Source: Nannobrachium achirus
Taxonomy: Eukaryota > Chordata > Actinopteri > Myctophiformes > Myctophidae
DNA length: 64,000 nt
Reading direction: 5' to 3'
NCBI GenBank assembly: GCA_963921795.1
Contig: OY997642.1
Location: forward strand, 1,843,079 to 1,907,078
The notes under the pieces are model-generated. The model saw only the letters and a list, made by a program, of their open reading frames with translations, was not told the DNA's origin and did no database searches. Every line of letters starts with the position of its first letter. Within the stretch, counting starts at the first letter, position 1. The position numbers were made by a program, and so were the translations under genes. Below are positions 12,289 to 25,620 of the stretch, piece after piece.

Positions 12289-13689
12289 CTCTTCCGCTTG
12301 GTACAACTTCCCGTATCTCCGGTTGGCCGCCTCGTCCTCCGACATGTCTGAGTTTTCGGGGGGGAAAGAGGGGGGGAAACCTGCCTGCGCGGCGTCCGCG
12401 GCCGACAAGCCGCCGCTGTCGCTGATCTCCTGCCAGGAGCCTGCATCCTGTGACGACGAGGGCTCCGGGAAGCCGCCGGTGAAAGGGTCCTCGGACGTTT
12501 GGGCGAACGGATCCGCGGTGAAGTCGTCCACCTGGCTCTCTGCGAACGGATCGCGTTCGAAAGAGCCGCCGAGGACCGACTCCCCAGTGACTTCGAGGGG
12601 CTCCCCTGTAACACCTTGGTCTTCTTCTGCGAAGGGATCCTTTTCGAAGCCCCCGCCGAATCCCCCCGGGGTTTCTTCCGCGAAAGGGTCGCTTTGAAAC
12701 GCGTCGACCCCGACCTCCCCGAAGGGATCGGAACCCGCGAACCCGCCGTCGCTCTCGGCGAAGGGATCGGTGGAGGCGAAGTCGACCGCCGATGCACTCT
12801 GCTGTGGGGTTTCTCGCTGAGCCGAAGACGCTCGGTCGACTGGATCAGAACCAGGCGTTTGCCGTTCTCCTGCCTCCTCGTTCAGTGAAGACCAACCGGG
12901 CTCTGTGGGGGCTGGTCCCGCCGGGAAGCTTCCTACGGTGAGGTCATCACTTCCTGCATTGAGGTCATCACTACCTGGATTGAGGTCATCACTTCCCCAT
13001 CTGTCATCCTCTCCTACAGTCAGCAGCTTCTCGCCGTTTACAGGAACAACGGCGTCTTCGGGCGCCAGCTCGTCGTCGGCGCTCGCCCAGCCCGTGCCGC
13101 CTTCCTCGGCCGTCTCGTACTCGGACCCTGAGCCGTCCGGGGACCACCTGGAGGACCCCCAGCCCCCCCACTGGTCCCCTCCCCGCTCCTCCGTTGAGTC
13201 CTCGATCTCCTGGCCGTGCTCGTTAGTGAACACCAGCCCCGGCGTGGACTTCCTCCTCTCCTCCCCTCCCCCTCCTCCTCCCCCCGAGTCTCTCCTCGCC
13301 CCCCCCTGGTCGTCATGTGACCCTGAGCCCGCCTCCTCCTCCGCTGTGGAGGACCAATCGGTGGGGTTAAACTGGACGCTGGGTCCGACGCGGGTTTCGG
13401 CGGTGCTAACCTGCTCTCCTTCGGCCGCGGCCTCGCCGTCCTGTGGCTGAGCGGTGGCGGGTGTCCCGGTCTCCGCCCAGCCGCCGCCGCCGCCCGCTGC
13501 CGGCCAGCCCTGATCCGCTGCCGTGGTGTCCTCCGCTGCCGCCTCCCCCCCGGCTCCGTTAGCCGCCGCCGCCGCCGTAGAGGCACCGCCAAAGTCGGCC
13601 GACCAGTCCGCCACGAAGCCGGCGTCCGCGGCCTGCTCGGGAAACGAAGGGTTAAAGTTCACAGCGTCAGTGGATCCGCCAGCGTCCGG
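12289..13689 (-). CDS. amph: amph E16: 1.4-kb exon encoding a seven-DPF acidic insert
   Basis: This 1401-nt open exon (467 codons, phase 0 on both sides) lies between acceptor cacctcatag and donor GAG|gtacct. It starts PDAGGSTDAVNFNPSFPEQ. The first two thirds are low-complexity Gly/Ala/Glu with tryptophans and three GSDDL repeats; the last third carries seven DPF motifs (for example STDPFAES, EKDPFAEE, ERDPFAES, SEDPFTGG). DPF is the AP-2 alpha-ear binding motif, so a multivalent AP-2 binding insert is inferred. The exon is far more GC-rich than its introns. If the donor is skipped the frame reads VPLAS and stops at 12271. I recall reports of a retinal amphiphysin I form with a large insert; not checked. 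Confidence 0.8.
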
Positions 13690-13699
13690 CTATGAGGTG

Positions 13700-14594
13700 G
13701 ACGGAGCATGCAAGGAGGATGGAGAATACACATGTTTTATTGTTAGTATGGAGCATGCAAGCAAGGTGGAGAATACACATGTTTTATTGTTAGTATGATG
13801 CATGCAAGCAAGGTGGAGAATACATGTTTTATTGTTAGTATGGAGCATGCAAGCAAGATGGAGAATACATGATTTATTGTTAGTATGGAGCATGCAAGCA
13901 AGATGGAGAATACATGTTTTATTGTTAGTATGGAGCATGCAAGATGGAGAATACATGTTTTATTGTTAGTATGGAGCATGCAAGATGGAGAATACATGTT
14001 TTATTGTTAGTATGGAGCATGCAAGATGGAGAATACATGTTTTATTGTTAGTATGGAGCATGCAAGATGGAGAATACATGTTTTATTGTTAGTATGGAGC
14101 ATGCAAGATGGAGAATACATGTTTTATTGTTAGTATGGAGCATGCAAGATGGAGAATACATGTTTTATTGTTAGTATGGAGCATGCAAGATGGAGAATAC
14201 ATGTTTTATTGTTAGTATGGAGCATGCAAGGTGGAGAATACATGTTTTATTGTTAGTATGGAGCATGCAAGGTGGAGAATACACATGTTTTATTGTTAGT
14301 ATGGTGCATGCAAGCAAGGAGAATACACATGTTTTATTGCTAGTATGGAGCATGCAAGCATGATGGAGAATACACATGTTTTATTGTTAGTATGGAGCAT
14401 GCAAGCAGGATGGAGAATACACATGTTTTATTGTTAGTATGGAGCATGCAAGCATGATGGAGAATACACATGTTTTATTGTTAGTATGGTGCATGCAAGC
14501 AAGGTGGAGAATACACATGTTTTATTGTTAGTATGGAGCATGCAAGCAGGATGGAGAATACACATGTTTTATTGTTAGTATGGAGCATGCAAGC
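13700..14594. repeat. 41-47 bp minisatellite with a TACTAAC branch-point motif in each unit
   Basis: About 20 head-to-tail units start 11 nt upstream of the E16 acceptor. On the plus strand each has GTTAGTATGGAGCATGCAAG; in amph sense this reads a perfect TACTAAC followed by a pyrimidine-leaning stretch (TCTCCATC, GCATGCTCC). The nearest copy puts the branch adenosine at 13743, about 53 nt before the acceptor. Unit length varies by the optional AC and GCAAG/GCAGG insertions. Confidence 0.9.
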
Positions 14595-15209
14595 AGCCTT
14601 GGTGTTTTAATAGGCCTATGTATTAACCCACAATATCAAATTATATATGCAAAATAGGGGAACTAGCGTTAAGTAGCCATCTCTGTAATTGAATCAGTTC
14701 ATGAATCCATCAGACAACTCTTTTTTTGCTATCATTTTTATCCCATGATTTTGTAACCCATTTTCACACAGTGCCAATTGCCTATGTAATCCTGAGCTCT
14801 GCTCTCCCTCTGCCGCGCCTGGGGAGACAACTGACTGACCTCATGCTTCCTTCTATGCATGAGGAGGAGTCCAAGTTGCTTCTTTTCACCTGACGGTGGG
14901 GATTTCTCCGGTTTGGACGTAGCGCGTGGTAGTAACACATTATTCCAACCGGTTCCTTTCCCCTCCATCAGGCTGACCAGGGGGAGGCATTAGAGAGTAG
15001 GATTACTGCATGTTTTTGTGGGAGAACATGCAAACTCCACACAGAAAGGCCCTATGGCCAACCCAGACAGGACGTCTCACACCGAATAAGGTCACACAAT
15101 GGATGGACCATTGATATGCATCCACCAGGTCTGTCATTGCTGTTAATTCAAGCTGTGACGCTCAGCGCCGATCATAAGGTTTTGTTAGTGAGGTGTGAAA
15201 ACCAGCAAG
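14595..15209. other. Intron between the branch-point array and IR2
   Basis: A reversed SINE tail fragment at about 15010-15085 (AACATGCAAACTCCACACAG). Otherwise nothing seen. Confidence 0.5.
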
Positions 15210-15211
15210 AG

Positions 15212-15462
15212 CCGTTGGCCGCCGCGTCCACGTCCATGGACGCGGCCGTGGACGCGTCCATGGACGCGGACGCGAAAAAAACGTCCGTGGACGCGAGGCC
15301 GCGTCCACGGACGCAAACGGCCGGCCGTCCCGGCCGTGGACGCGGCCGTGGACGAGGCCGTGGACGCAGACGGCCGGGGACGCGGCCGTGGACGAGGCCG
15401 CGGACGTGGACGCAAACGGCCGGCCGTGGACGAGTCCATGGACGAGGCCGCGAAAAAAAGGC
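15212..15462. repeat. GC-rich palindromic block (CGTCCACGGCC), IR2 left arm
   Basis: Short repeats of GTGGACGCGGCCGTGGACG type, each nearly its own reverse complement. Arg/Pro-rich ORFs on both strands follow from the repeat and are not genes. Confidence 0.85.
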
Positions 15463-15842
15463 AGCGAAAAAAAAAAAAAAAAGTGTCTATTGTATGTATT
15501 TTTTGATGGAGAATTCAAATATGACCTTCTTTTTTGCATAGGACAACTCTAACCTGCATCAATTGGTATTTTATAATTGCCAATTGTACCCTATCCATCT
15601 GAAAAACAAATTGGATGTCTATTGTATGTATTTTTTGATGGAGAATTCAAATATTACCTTCTTTTTGGAATAGGACAACTCTAACCTGCATCAATTGGTA
15701 TTTTATAATTGCCAATTGTACCCTATCCATCTCAAAAACAAATTGGATGTCTATTGTATGTATTTTTTGATGGGGAATTCAAATGTTACCTTCTTTTTTA
15801 GATAGGACAACTCTAACCTGCATCAATTGGTGCATCAACCTA

Positions 15843-15887
<45 letters not shown>

Positions 15888-16323
15888 CATCTATCCATCT
15901 ATCCATCTATCTATCCATCTATTTATTTATACTTCACCTTTAGTCCAGAAGAGAGTTCAGCATCAGGAACTTGCACACATGTAACTGTGTCATGACTGTG
16001 TCATGGAGCTAAAACAGGGCTATGTTAAATACTCAAAATGACTCTGATGGACCAATCAGGGTGGTGGTGGGGGGAGGGATCAACAATAGACAGAAACTGG
16101 ATAATGCTTTGTTAACTGTCCCACCTAAGTCCCTGCTAGTCTGAACAAACATCACCTTCCCTCTCATAATACTACTACTACATTTATATAAAGCTGCTCT
16201 TGCATTTGAATTCAAGTCTGACACAAGTTAAGGTTAACTTAGGTAGTATTTCATTTTGCTGGCTTTTAGGGTCTGTGTGTGAGTGTGTAGGCTCACAAAT
16301 TATTATAATTGTCATTAAGTGAC

Positions 16324-16401
<78 letters not shown>

Positions 16402-17439
16402 CATCTATCTATCTATCCATCTATCCATCTATTTATTTATACTTACTGTTTACATTTTCTATAAATATTTATTTCTATATAAAACTCAGTTGTGTGGAGT
16501 TATTGTGTGCCTTTTCTTGTAGCTAAAGAGTCCATTTGTTCACTAGACATTAAGTCAAGGTTACTATTTTGAGTTGAAGCTAAGTGTTTTATTGCTTTGT
16601 GGTTTAACATGATTTAAAAGGCAAATTCATTGTTATGGTTACTTTAGAAGACTGCTTTTGCATTCATGAGTTAAAAAGAGAGCCAAGCTAATTCAAAGAG
16701 TTAAGTTAAAGGAACACAAAACATGACCTAACTCGCTGCCATTGGACAGACAGTTACAACATAGGCCTACTCTTATCTTTCACAGAACAGACAATTATCA
16801 TTTGTTTTATCTATTTGAGACTATGTAGCTGCTCTATGGGAAATAGAGCATTATATCAGCCTATTCAATTGATAATGACCAATGGGTGCCAGTTTCTAAG
16901 TAGTTAACCATATTAACATAACAATATATGTGGCCTAGACATGGATATTGCCCAATCAACTCGTAATCTACAGAAATGTCCACCACATCACACAGTATAA
17001 AACTTAGTAGGCTCAGTGGATTCACCTATGTTAAATCATGTCAGGTTAGTTTGGTTCAAGGTTCAAGTATAATAATTTATGAGACAAAAATGTAAACAGC
17101 ACAAATGTACAATCACATCTCGGCTAGAATGATAACATAAAGTCCTGACTACTCCTTGTTATTGTGGTCCTAAATACTACAATGATTAGTTTGGATGCAT
17201 TGCTTCTATCATGTCCAATTAAAAATAAATACATTACATACATACAGAAATCTGCCTTCTCCTGTATTGTATTAGTGACATTCATTATAAATAGTAAAAT
17301 AACAGGACAGAGCAAAAAAGGCCTCTGTTGTGTCTTTATCTGATCACATGCAATCAGACACTCACACTGCACAGCAATATATAAACTTTATTACAGGCTC
17401 AAGGCCCACAGGGTAAGAAGACAATACATTTTTTTGATT

Positions 17440-17608
17440 TTTTTTTTTTGATTGAAGGCTTTATTAGAAGTTTGCATAGGAAAATGTACAGATTCATGAC
17501 GGTACAGTTCACTGGTACAAGGTCTACTAAAAGGAGATCCATGAAAAGACTAAGCTTATTTCAACAGGAAACCATTAAAGTATCTCATATAACATTGAAT
17601 AATGTATA
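17440..17608 (-). mobile_element. LINE 3' fragment in the left arm of IR2
   Basis: TTGATTGAAGGCTTTATTAG to ACATTGAAT matches the 3' end of the 49.7-kb LINE. Absent from the right arm, where GACAATACATTACAAAG (read in mirror) is uninterrupted at about 20418-20440. Confidence 0.88.
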
Positions 17609-17642
17609 CAAAGATAATAATTAAATACAAAGATAATAATTA

Positions 17643-18560
<918 letters not shown>

Positions 18561-18963
18561 GAGAGAAAACACACACACAGAGCCAGATTCACACATTGAT
18601 CAGCATTTAAGTAACATCATCATTATTATTGTTGAGTCTGAAAAGAACAATACAATGTGATAGATCTTTACACATCTGACCCATAACATTATTAGCAATT
18701 CACATGGTTACTATAATAGGTGAGTCTTCTAGCTTTTTAAAAATGTAATATTTCATTAATTCTTTCTCTTACTAAGTGTAACATCCCACTTCTTAATTGT
18801 ATATTATTTGGAAAGGGTTAGCAAAATGTTTGCCATAAATTCAATGCTGAGTTGCATTTGTTTTCCTACATTTTCCCCTTCAATGTATTATTACAATGTA
18901 TTTACTATTTCTTACTTAGGTCTACTTAACTTTGTATTTTTACATTATTATATTGATCAACAT

Positions 18964-19853
18964 CAGGGCTGCCAACTTTCAGGAAAACCTAGGAGTGAGA
19001 TTTTTCTTTTTTTGCGAGGGGGGGGGGGGGGGGGTCTTTGGTGCCGCAAAAGAAATATAAAAAATTATATATAGGCCTATATGTTCAACAAATATTACAA
19101 TAATTTTGGTTATTATTATAATATTATCGACCCTTGGAGTCACTATTACACCAACCAGGTACAGTATGTCGCTCTAGGTGGGTGTTATTTAATTCTCCAA
19201 ATCTAACCCTCAATAATGAATGTAATTTTGAGGCAGAAATGTAGTTAATAGCCTATACTGTGGATCATTTTGTTGGGGGGTCTGGGGGTCCTCCCCCAGA
19301 AAAAAATTAAAAGAGTAGATGTTATTTCCTGTATTTTCTGTTGCATTTTACAGGGAGTTTGATACTTTTATCTGGCTTTACTAGGATGAGAAAAATATTA
19401 CATTAAGCTGCAAGTAACACGTCTTTTGCTTGAAGATCTGTTCTTTTTGCACACACATCCATCCAAAAGTCCCTCCTCATTTAAACTGCCTACTCATTTT
19501 GGACGAGTTGAATTAATGTTGTAGATCCTCCTGTCGCCTGTCGATCTTACTGTAGAGAATGACGTGCGCAGGAACGTGCACGCAGCGTTCCTCACACCAG
19601 ACGCTCACGCACACACAGCGACGCATCTAATCATTAGGCTACTTCAGAATCAGATATACAGTATTTTAAGCCCTTTAATTGCTCAAATCGCGGCCGAAGT
19701 GGATGTCTCAGTGACACTTGAGTTGACGCAGTTTGCCACTTTGTGACGGCTGGTGATATGACGGCGTGAGAAATACGATGTGTGGCGTGAGAGCGTGAGA
19801 AGAGGGTCATTTGCGTGAGTCTCACGCTCATTGCGTGAGGGTTGGCAGCTCTG
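18964..19853. mobile_element. hAT-like nonautonomous element
   Basis: Ends CAGGGCTGCCAACTTTC and GGGTTGGCAGCTCTG, flanked by a perfect 8-bp duplication ATCAACAT (18956-18963 and 19854-19861). Contains a poly-G tract (about 19018-19034). No transposase. A common type in fish genomes. Confidence 0.88.
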
Positions 19854-21912
19854 ATCAACATTAACACATAGTGTGTGTTAGGTTAGGTTAGTTGCAGAGT
19901 GTCCACAACTGTCCAGAATACACTGTACATAATAGACTCCAGACTTCAAGTGAAGATGAAATCTCTAGACGGCACCAGCGGCAATTCTGATGAACGGGTG
20001 GAACCCAAAGACCATCAAGATCTCTGTAAGTCACAGACTGAGTAAGTCTCCAGATAAACTCACACACATCAAAGTGTTTAAACATTACTTTTATCATTCA
20101 TGACATAATATCATGTTACTGTTACCTACATGCCTTTATATGGGGAGAACCAAGCAACTTTGACCCAGTTATGATTTTGCTTTTAATAGAAAGGAATCCC
20201 TTACATTGTTGTATGTTAAATTACTTTCTGATCTGTTTGTGTTCATTATAACAGCCACAGGAAAGATACATTGTTTCAGATTGTTCCAGAGACTGATGAC
20301 AGACCCTGGATGTAGCTCTGTCAGGTACACGTCTACCATTAGTGGACACTGGCATGAGTGGCATGAGTGCCTCTTTAGCTCCGGTGGGGCTTTGTGAATG
20401 TACTCTCTCTTTTTAAATTATTATCTTTGTAATGTATTGTCTTCTTACCCTGTGGGCCTTGAGCCTGTAATAAAGTTTATATATTGCTGTGCAGTGTGAG
20501 TGTCTGATTGCATGTGATCAGATAAAGACACAACAGAGGCCTTTTTTGCTCTGTCCTGTTATTTTACTATTTATAATGAATGTCACTAATACAATACAGG
20601 AGAAGGCAGATTTCTGTATGTATGTAATGTATTTATTTTTAATTGGACATGATAGAAGCAATGCATCCAAACTAATCATTGTAGTATTTAGGACCACAAT
20701 AACAAGGAGTAGTCAGGACTTTATGTTATCATTCTAGCCGAGATGTGATTGTACATTTGTGCTGTTTACATTTTTGTCTCATAAATTATTATACTTGAAC
20801 CTTGAACCAAACTAACCTGACATGATTTAACATAGGTGAATCCACTGAGCCTACTAAGTTTTATACTGTGTGATGTGGTGGACATTTCTGTAGATTACGA
20901 GTTGATTGGGCAATATCCATGTCTAGGCCACATATATTGTTATGTTAATATGGTTAACTACTTAGAAACTGGCACCCATTGGTCATTATCAATTGAATAG
21001 GCTGATATAATGCTCTATTTCCCATAGAGCAGCTACATAGTCTCAAATAGATAAAACAAATGATAATTGTCTGTTCTGTGAAAGATAAGAGTAGGCCTAT
21101 GTTGTAACTGTCTGTCCAATGGCAGCGAGTTAGGTCATGTTTTGTGTTCCTTTAACTTAACTCTTTAAATTAGCTTGGCTCTCTTTTTAACTCATGAATG
21201 CAAAAGCAGTCTTCTAAAGTAACCATAACAATGAATTTGCCTTTTAAATCATGTTAAACCACAAAGCAATAAAACACTTAGCTTCAACTCAAAATAGTAA
21301 CCTTGACTTAATGTCTAGTGAACAAATGGACTCTTTAGCTACAAGAAAAGGCACACAATAACTCCACACAACTGAGTTTTATATAGAAATAAATATTTAT
21401 AGAAAATGTAAACAGTAAGTATAAATAAATAGATGGATAGATGGATAGATGGATAGATGGATAGATAGATAGATAGATAGATAGATAGAGTCACTTAATG
21501 ACAATTATAATAATTTGTGAGCCTACACACTCACACACAGACCCTAAAAGCCAGCAAAATGAAATACTACCTAAGTTAACCTTAACTTGTGTCAGACTTG
21601 AATTCAAATGCAAGAGCAGCTTTATATAAATGTAGTAGTAGTAGTGTTATGAGAGGGAAGGTGATGTTTGTTCAGACTAGCAGGGACTTAGGTGGGACAG
21701 TTAACAAAGCATTATCCAGTTTCTGTCTATTGTTGATCCCTCCCCCCACCACCACCCTGATTGGTCCATCAGAGTCATTTTGAGTATTTAACATAGCCCT
21801 GTTTTAGCTCCATGACACAGTCATGACACAGTTCCATGTGTGCAAGTTCCTGATGCTGAACTCTCTTCTGGACTAAAGGTGAAGTATAAATAAATAGATG
21901 GATAGATAGATG

Positions 21913-21969
<57 letters not shown>

Positions 21970-22481
21970 TAGGTTGATGCACCAATTGATGCAGGTTAGA
22001 GTTGTCCTATCTAGAAAAGAAGGTAACGTTTGAATTCCCCATCAAAAAATACATACAATAGACATCCAATTTGTTTTTGAGATGGATAGGGTACAATTGG
22101 CAATTATAAAATACCAATTGATGCAGGTTAGAGTTGTCCTATTCCAAAAAGAAGGTAATATTTGAATTCTCCATCAAAAAATACATACAATAGACATCCA
22201 ATTTGTTTTTGAGATGGATAGGGTACAATTGGCAATTATAAAATACCAATTGATGCAGGTTAGAGTTGTCCTATTCCAAAAAGAAGGTAATATTTGAATT
22301 CTCCATCAAAAAATACATACAATAGACATCCAATTTGTTTTTCAGATGGATAGGGTACAATTGGCAATTATAAAATACCAATTGATGCAGGTTAGAGTTG
22401 TCCTATGCAAAAAAGAAGGTCATATTTGAATTCTCCATCAAAAAATACATACAATAGACACCTTTTTTTTCTTTTTTCGCT

Positions 22482-22728
22482 GCCTTTTTTTCGCGGCCTC
22501 GTCCATGGACTCGTCCACGGCCGGCCGTTTGCGTCCACGTCCGCGGCCTCGTCCACGGCCGCGTCCCCGGCCGTCTGCGTCCACGGCCGCGTCCACGGCC
22601 GCGTCCACGGCCGGGACGGCCGGCCGTTTGCGTCCGTGGACGCGGCCTCGCGTCCACGGACGTTTTTTTCGCGTCCGCGTCCATGGACGCGTCCACGGCC
22701 CCGTCCTTGGACGTGGACGCGGCGGCCA
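22482..22728. repeat. GC-rich palindromic block (CGTCCACGGCC), IR2 right arm
   Basis: Mirror of 15212-15462 with a few changes in unit number. Very CpG-rich in an AT-rich neighbourhood. Confidence 0.85.
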
Positions 22729-22963
22729 GCGGCTGTCTCTCGTGAAAACAGCCAATGGTTCACGTGTGGGCGACTGTGCTTGCACGCAGCTTCTAAACTA
22801 GTGGAGCACTGCTCCACACAGCTCCACCCCTAGCTGGCTATAATGTCTGGAACAATATGATAATGGTGTTCAGATCATTATTATAGAGTCTAAATCATGG
22901 CTATAATGTCTAGAACAATATGATAGTGGTGTTTACATCATTATTATGAAGTCTACATCATGG

Positions 22964-23469
22964 CTAGCCTGATTTCAGACTCAGCTCACACTTTAGTCTG
23001 AAGCTGTGCCCTATTCTAAATGATTTACGGGGGAAGGACTTTGCGAGCGTGCACGAGCGTGCGCGTGCGTGACCGCGCGAGTGATCGCGACGCATCGTGC
23101 TCGCGACACACGGTGATTGCGACGCACGGCCGCGGTGTATGTGTTTGTGTGTGTGTGTCTGTCTGTGCCAGTGACTGCTTCCACACAGAACTGCGACCAG
23201 AAACATGTAATCAACATTAACAGCTTGTGAACCCAGTGTGTGCGTGTGTTTGTGTGTATGTGTGCGTGTGCCTGTCGTGTGTGAACTTCGTTTGAAATCG
23301 TTTCAACTGCTGCGCTGATTGGATATTCGTTAGACCCACCCCCCACACCCCGCGCTCATTGGAGCAGCCGAATTTTTGGGTTGCTAAAGCCGATTCCTCT
23401 ACTCAGCTCCAGACCAGAGAAAGAGTCCACTCTGAGAGTGGGCGGGGTCTATGGTCTGGAACCAGGCAA
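22964..23469. mobile_element. MITE with 8-bp target duplication
   Basis: Ends CTAGCCTGATTTCAGAC and GTCTGGAACCAGGCAA, flanked by CATCATGG (22956-22963 and 23470-23477). Interior is CpG-rich with (GT)n. It splits an about 80-bp tandem repeat (ATGGCTATAATGTCTGGAAC). Confidence 0.75.
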
Positions 23470-23530
23470 CATCATGGCTATAATGTATGGAACAGTATGA
23501 TAATGGTGGTGTATTGTGAAGGTTACTTAC

Positions 23531-23554
23531 AGGCTGCGCTGTTTGAGAGTTTCC
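23531..23554 (-). CDS. amph: amph E15: 8-codon exon (GNSQTAQP)
   Basis: Twenty-four nt GNSQTAQP with a strong acceptor (tttcttcctttcag) and a strong donor (gtaagt), phase 0. The position matches human DLVQPAS before SFNGFTQ, but the peptide is too short for homology to decide. Likely an optional micro-exon. Confidence 0.62.
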
Positions 23555-23810
23555 CTGAAAGGAAGAAACAAGGTTGTGATGAGATGTTGCAATGTTTGAT
23601 ACATGCTTCTAAATAAAGTATTATTAGTAGTAGTAGTAGTAGTAGTAGTAATAGTATTCAGTGGTGTGTTCTACCGTGGCACGCAATATAAGTAGATTCT
23701 TGCACTGACCAGTGGACACTTTTTGTTTGACTCTGCACTATTAGGTTGTGTTAGTAGTATTGAGTATTTTTGCTTGTGTTTGACATGGCGGTGAGATACT
23801 TGTAGCATTG

Positions 23811-24340
23811 ACTAGCATTGACTGTTATGGACACCTATGTTTGGTACGTTTTTATAAGTATAGCTGTTTCACTGACTAGCATTGACTGTTATGGACACCT
23901 ATGTTTGGTACGTTTTTATAAGTATAGCTGTTTCACTGACTAGCATTGACTGTTATGGACACCTATGTTTGGTACGTTTTTATAAGTATAGCTGTTTCAC
24001 TGACTAGCATTGACTGTTATGGACACCTATGTTTGGTACGTTTTTATAAGTATAGCTGTTTCACTGACTAGCATTGACTGTTATGGACACCTATGTTTGG
24101 TACGTTTTTATAAGTATAGCTGTTTCACTGACTAGCATTGACTGTTATGGACACCTATGTTTGGTACGTTTTATAAGTATAGCTGTTTCACTTATGAGCA
24201 TTGACTGTTATGGACACCTATGTTTGGTACGTTTTTATAAGTATAGCTGTTTCACTGACTAGCATTGACTGTTATGGACACCTATGTTTGGTACGTTTTT
24301 ATAAGTATAGCTGTTTCACTTATGAGCATTGACTGTTTTT
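23811..24340. repeat. 64-bp minisatellite between E14 and E15
   Basis: About eight units containing TGTTATGGACACCTATGTTT and GGTACGTTTTTATAAGTATA. Near-identical copies; no splice signal inside. Confidence 0.93.
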
Positions 24341-24568
24341 GACACTTTATGTATATATTCTGGTGTACCTTGCTTGCTCTTTACTGTACACTGTTAATTT
24401 GTATTCTTTTCATACTTCTTTGTACTTCTCTGTAACTTTGTAGGGAGGTTAGGGAATAATTACAGATGCCATCCAAAAACATCTAGAACACACCACTGGT
24501 AGTATTGTAGTAATGTTGCTCATTCACATTAGAACATGAAATAAAGAATTTAAGAATTGATGACTCAC

Positions 24569-24598
24569 CCATCCACCCAAGTCCCAGGGTACGGCTGT
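24569..24598 (-). CDS. amph: amph E14: W-box exon (PWDLGGW)
   Basis: Ten codons TAVPWDLGGW between acceptor gctccaacag and donor TGG|gtgagt, phase 0. Human AMPH has TLPWDLW; PWxxW is the second clathrin-binding site (W-box). Here two glycines separate the tryptophans further, so canonical W-box spacing is broken. Confidence 0.85.
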
Positions 24599-24899
24599 CT
24601 GTTGGAGCAAAGCAAAAACAAGAGAAAGAAAATGATGTGGCAAAGTTTCAGGCACAACATTAAACTGGGTATTTTGTTTATTTTGTTCCTTTAAAAAAAA
24701 CACACATGATTATTTATTTGTAGCTGTTTATCAAGAATGTCATTTTCTCACACCAGGGTCATGTGACTCAACATCTATGACTGTACAGCTCTTTATTGGT
24801 CAGTTTGTACAGCGGTTCTCAAAGTGAGGCCCGGGGACCCCCAGCTGGGTCCTTGAGGAAGTTCCAGGGGGTCCCCAGACAAAGTCTAGGTTTGGGTTG

Positions 24900-25125
24900 G
24901 GTGGAGGTTACCTGTTGTATGGTGTGGTTGGAGCTGGTGTGGATATGGGTGGAGGATAGGGGTGGAGGTTTTAGGTGGAGGTTTTGGGTGGAGTTACCTG
25001 TGGTATGGGTGGAGGTTTTGCGTGGAGGATAGGGGTGGAGTTACCTGTGGAATGGGTGGAGGTTTTGGGTGGAGGATAGGGGTGGAGTTACCTGTGGTAT
25101 GGGTGGGGGTTATGGGTGGGGTTAC
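24900..25125. repeat. G-rich minisatellite with repeated E13 donor sites
   Basis: GGTGGAG-type repeats in which CCACAG|gtaac (amph sense) recurs with GT at about 25125, 25091, 25044 and 24997, and a CAACAG|gtaac form near 24911. Steps are 34, 47 and 47 bp. The third donor would add 27 in-frame residues rich in proline. Confidence 0.88.
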
Positions 25126-25209
25126 CTGTGGAATGGGTGAAACGCTGTCATCCGGTTGGAAAGCATCAAAGTCCAGGTCCAGGAGAGATTCTCCAGGTCT
25201 TTCATTAAA
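25126..25209 (-). CDS. amph: amph E13: clathrin box exon (LLDLD)
   Basis: Twenty-eight codons FNERPGESLLDLDFDAFQPD then DSVSPIPQ. LLDLD is the type I clathrin box that binds the clathrin terminal domain; human has ETLLDLDFDPFKPE. The following AP-2 motif DPF reads DAF here. Acceptor tttccttgcag, donor CAG|gtaacc; the donor is repeated downstream in the intron. Confidence 0.93.
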
Positions 25210-25310
25210 CTGCAAGGAAATGAAGATGAAACGGTTCATTAAAACATGATCAAAATGTTATTCTGGTTAAATCAACATCATAATCTATTGGTCATCCTAG
25301 GTCAGACAGT

Positions 25311-25465
25311 GTTGTCGGTAGCGCTGTCGCCTCACAGATAGAAGGTCCCGGGTTCGATTCCCGCCGGGGAACGCTGTGGGCACTGGGGGCGTGTTAACTC
25401 CTCTGAGTCATCAGTGCCCACACCCTAGGTGGGGTTGGTGAAAGGACCTTTATGTGTGGAGTTTG
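25311..25465 (+). mobile_element. tRNA-derived SINE fragment
   Basis: A-box-like TAGCGCTGTCGCCTC and B-box GGTTCGATTCC typical of fish tRNA SINEs; ends in GTGTGGAGTTTGCATGTTCT. Fragment of the same family tail at 15015-15060, reversed. Confidence 0.75.
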
Positions 25466-25620
25466 CATGTTCTGAATGATCAGAGATCTAAGAGCAGGCA
25501 GCAGTGGGGTTAAGAACTGAATGATCAGAGATCTAAGAGCAGGCAGCAGTGGGGTTAAGAAAACACTCCCGTGCAGGGCTCATGTTTAGGGTGGAGGTTC
25601 AACAGGCTGTGTAGAAACAG

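Noticed and set aside
15116-15541. Arg/Pro-rich ORFs in the CGTCCACGG block
   Set aside because: Produced by repeats open in all frames on both strands; mirrored in the other arm. Not protein coding.
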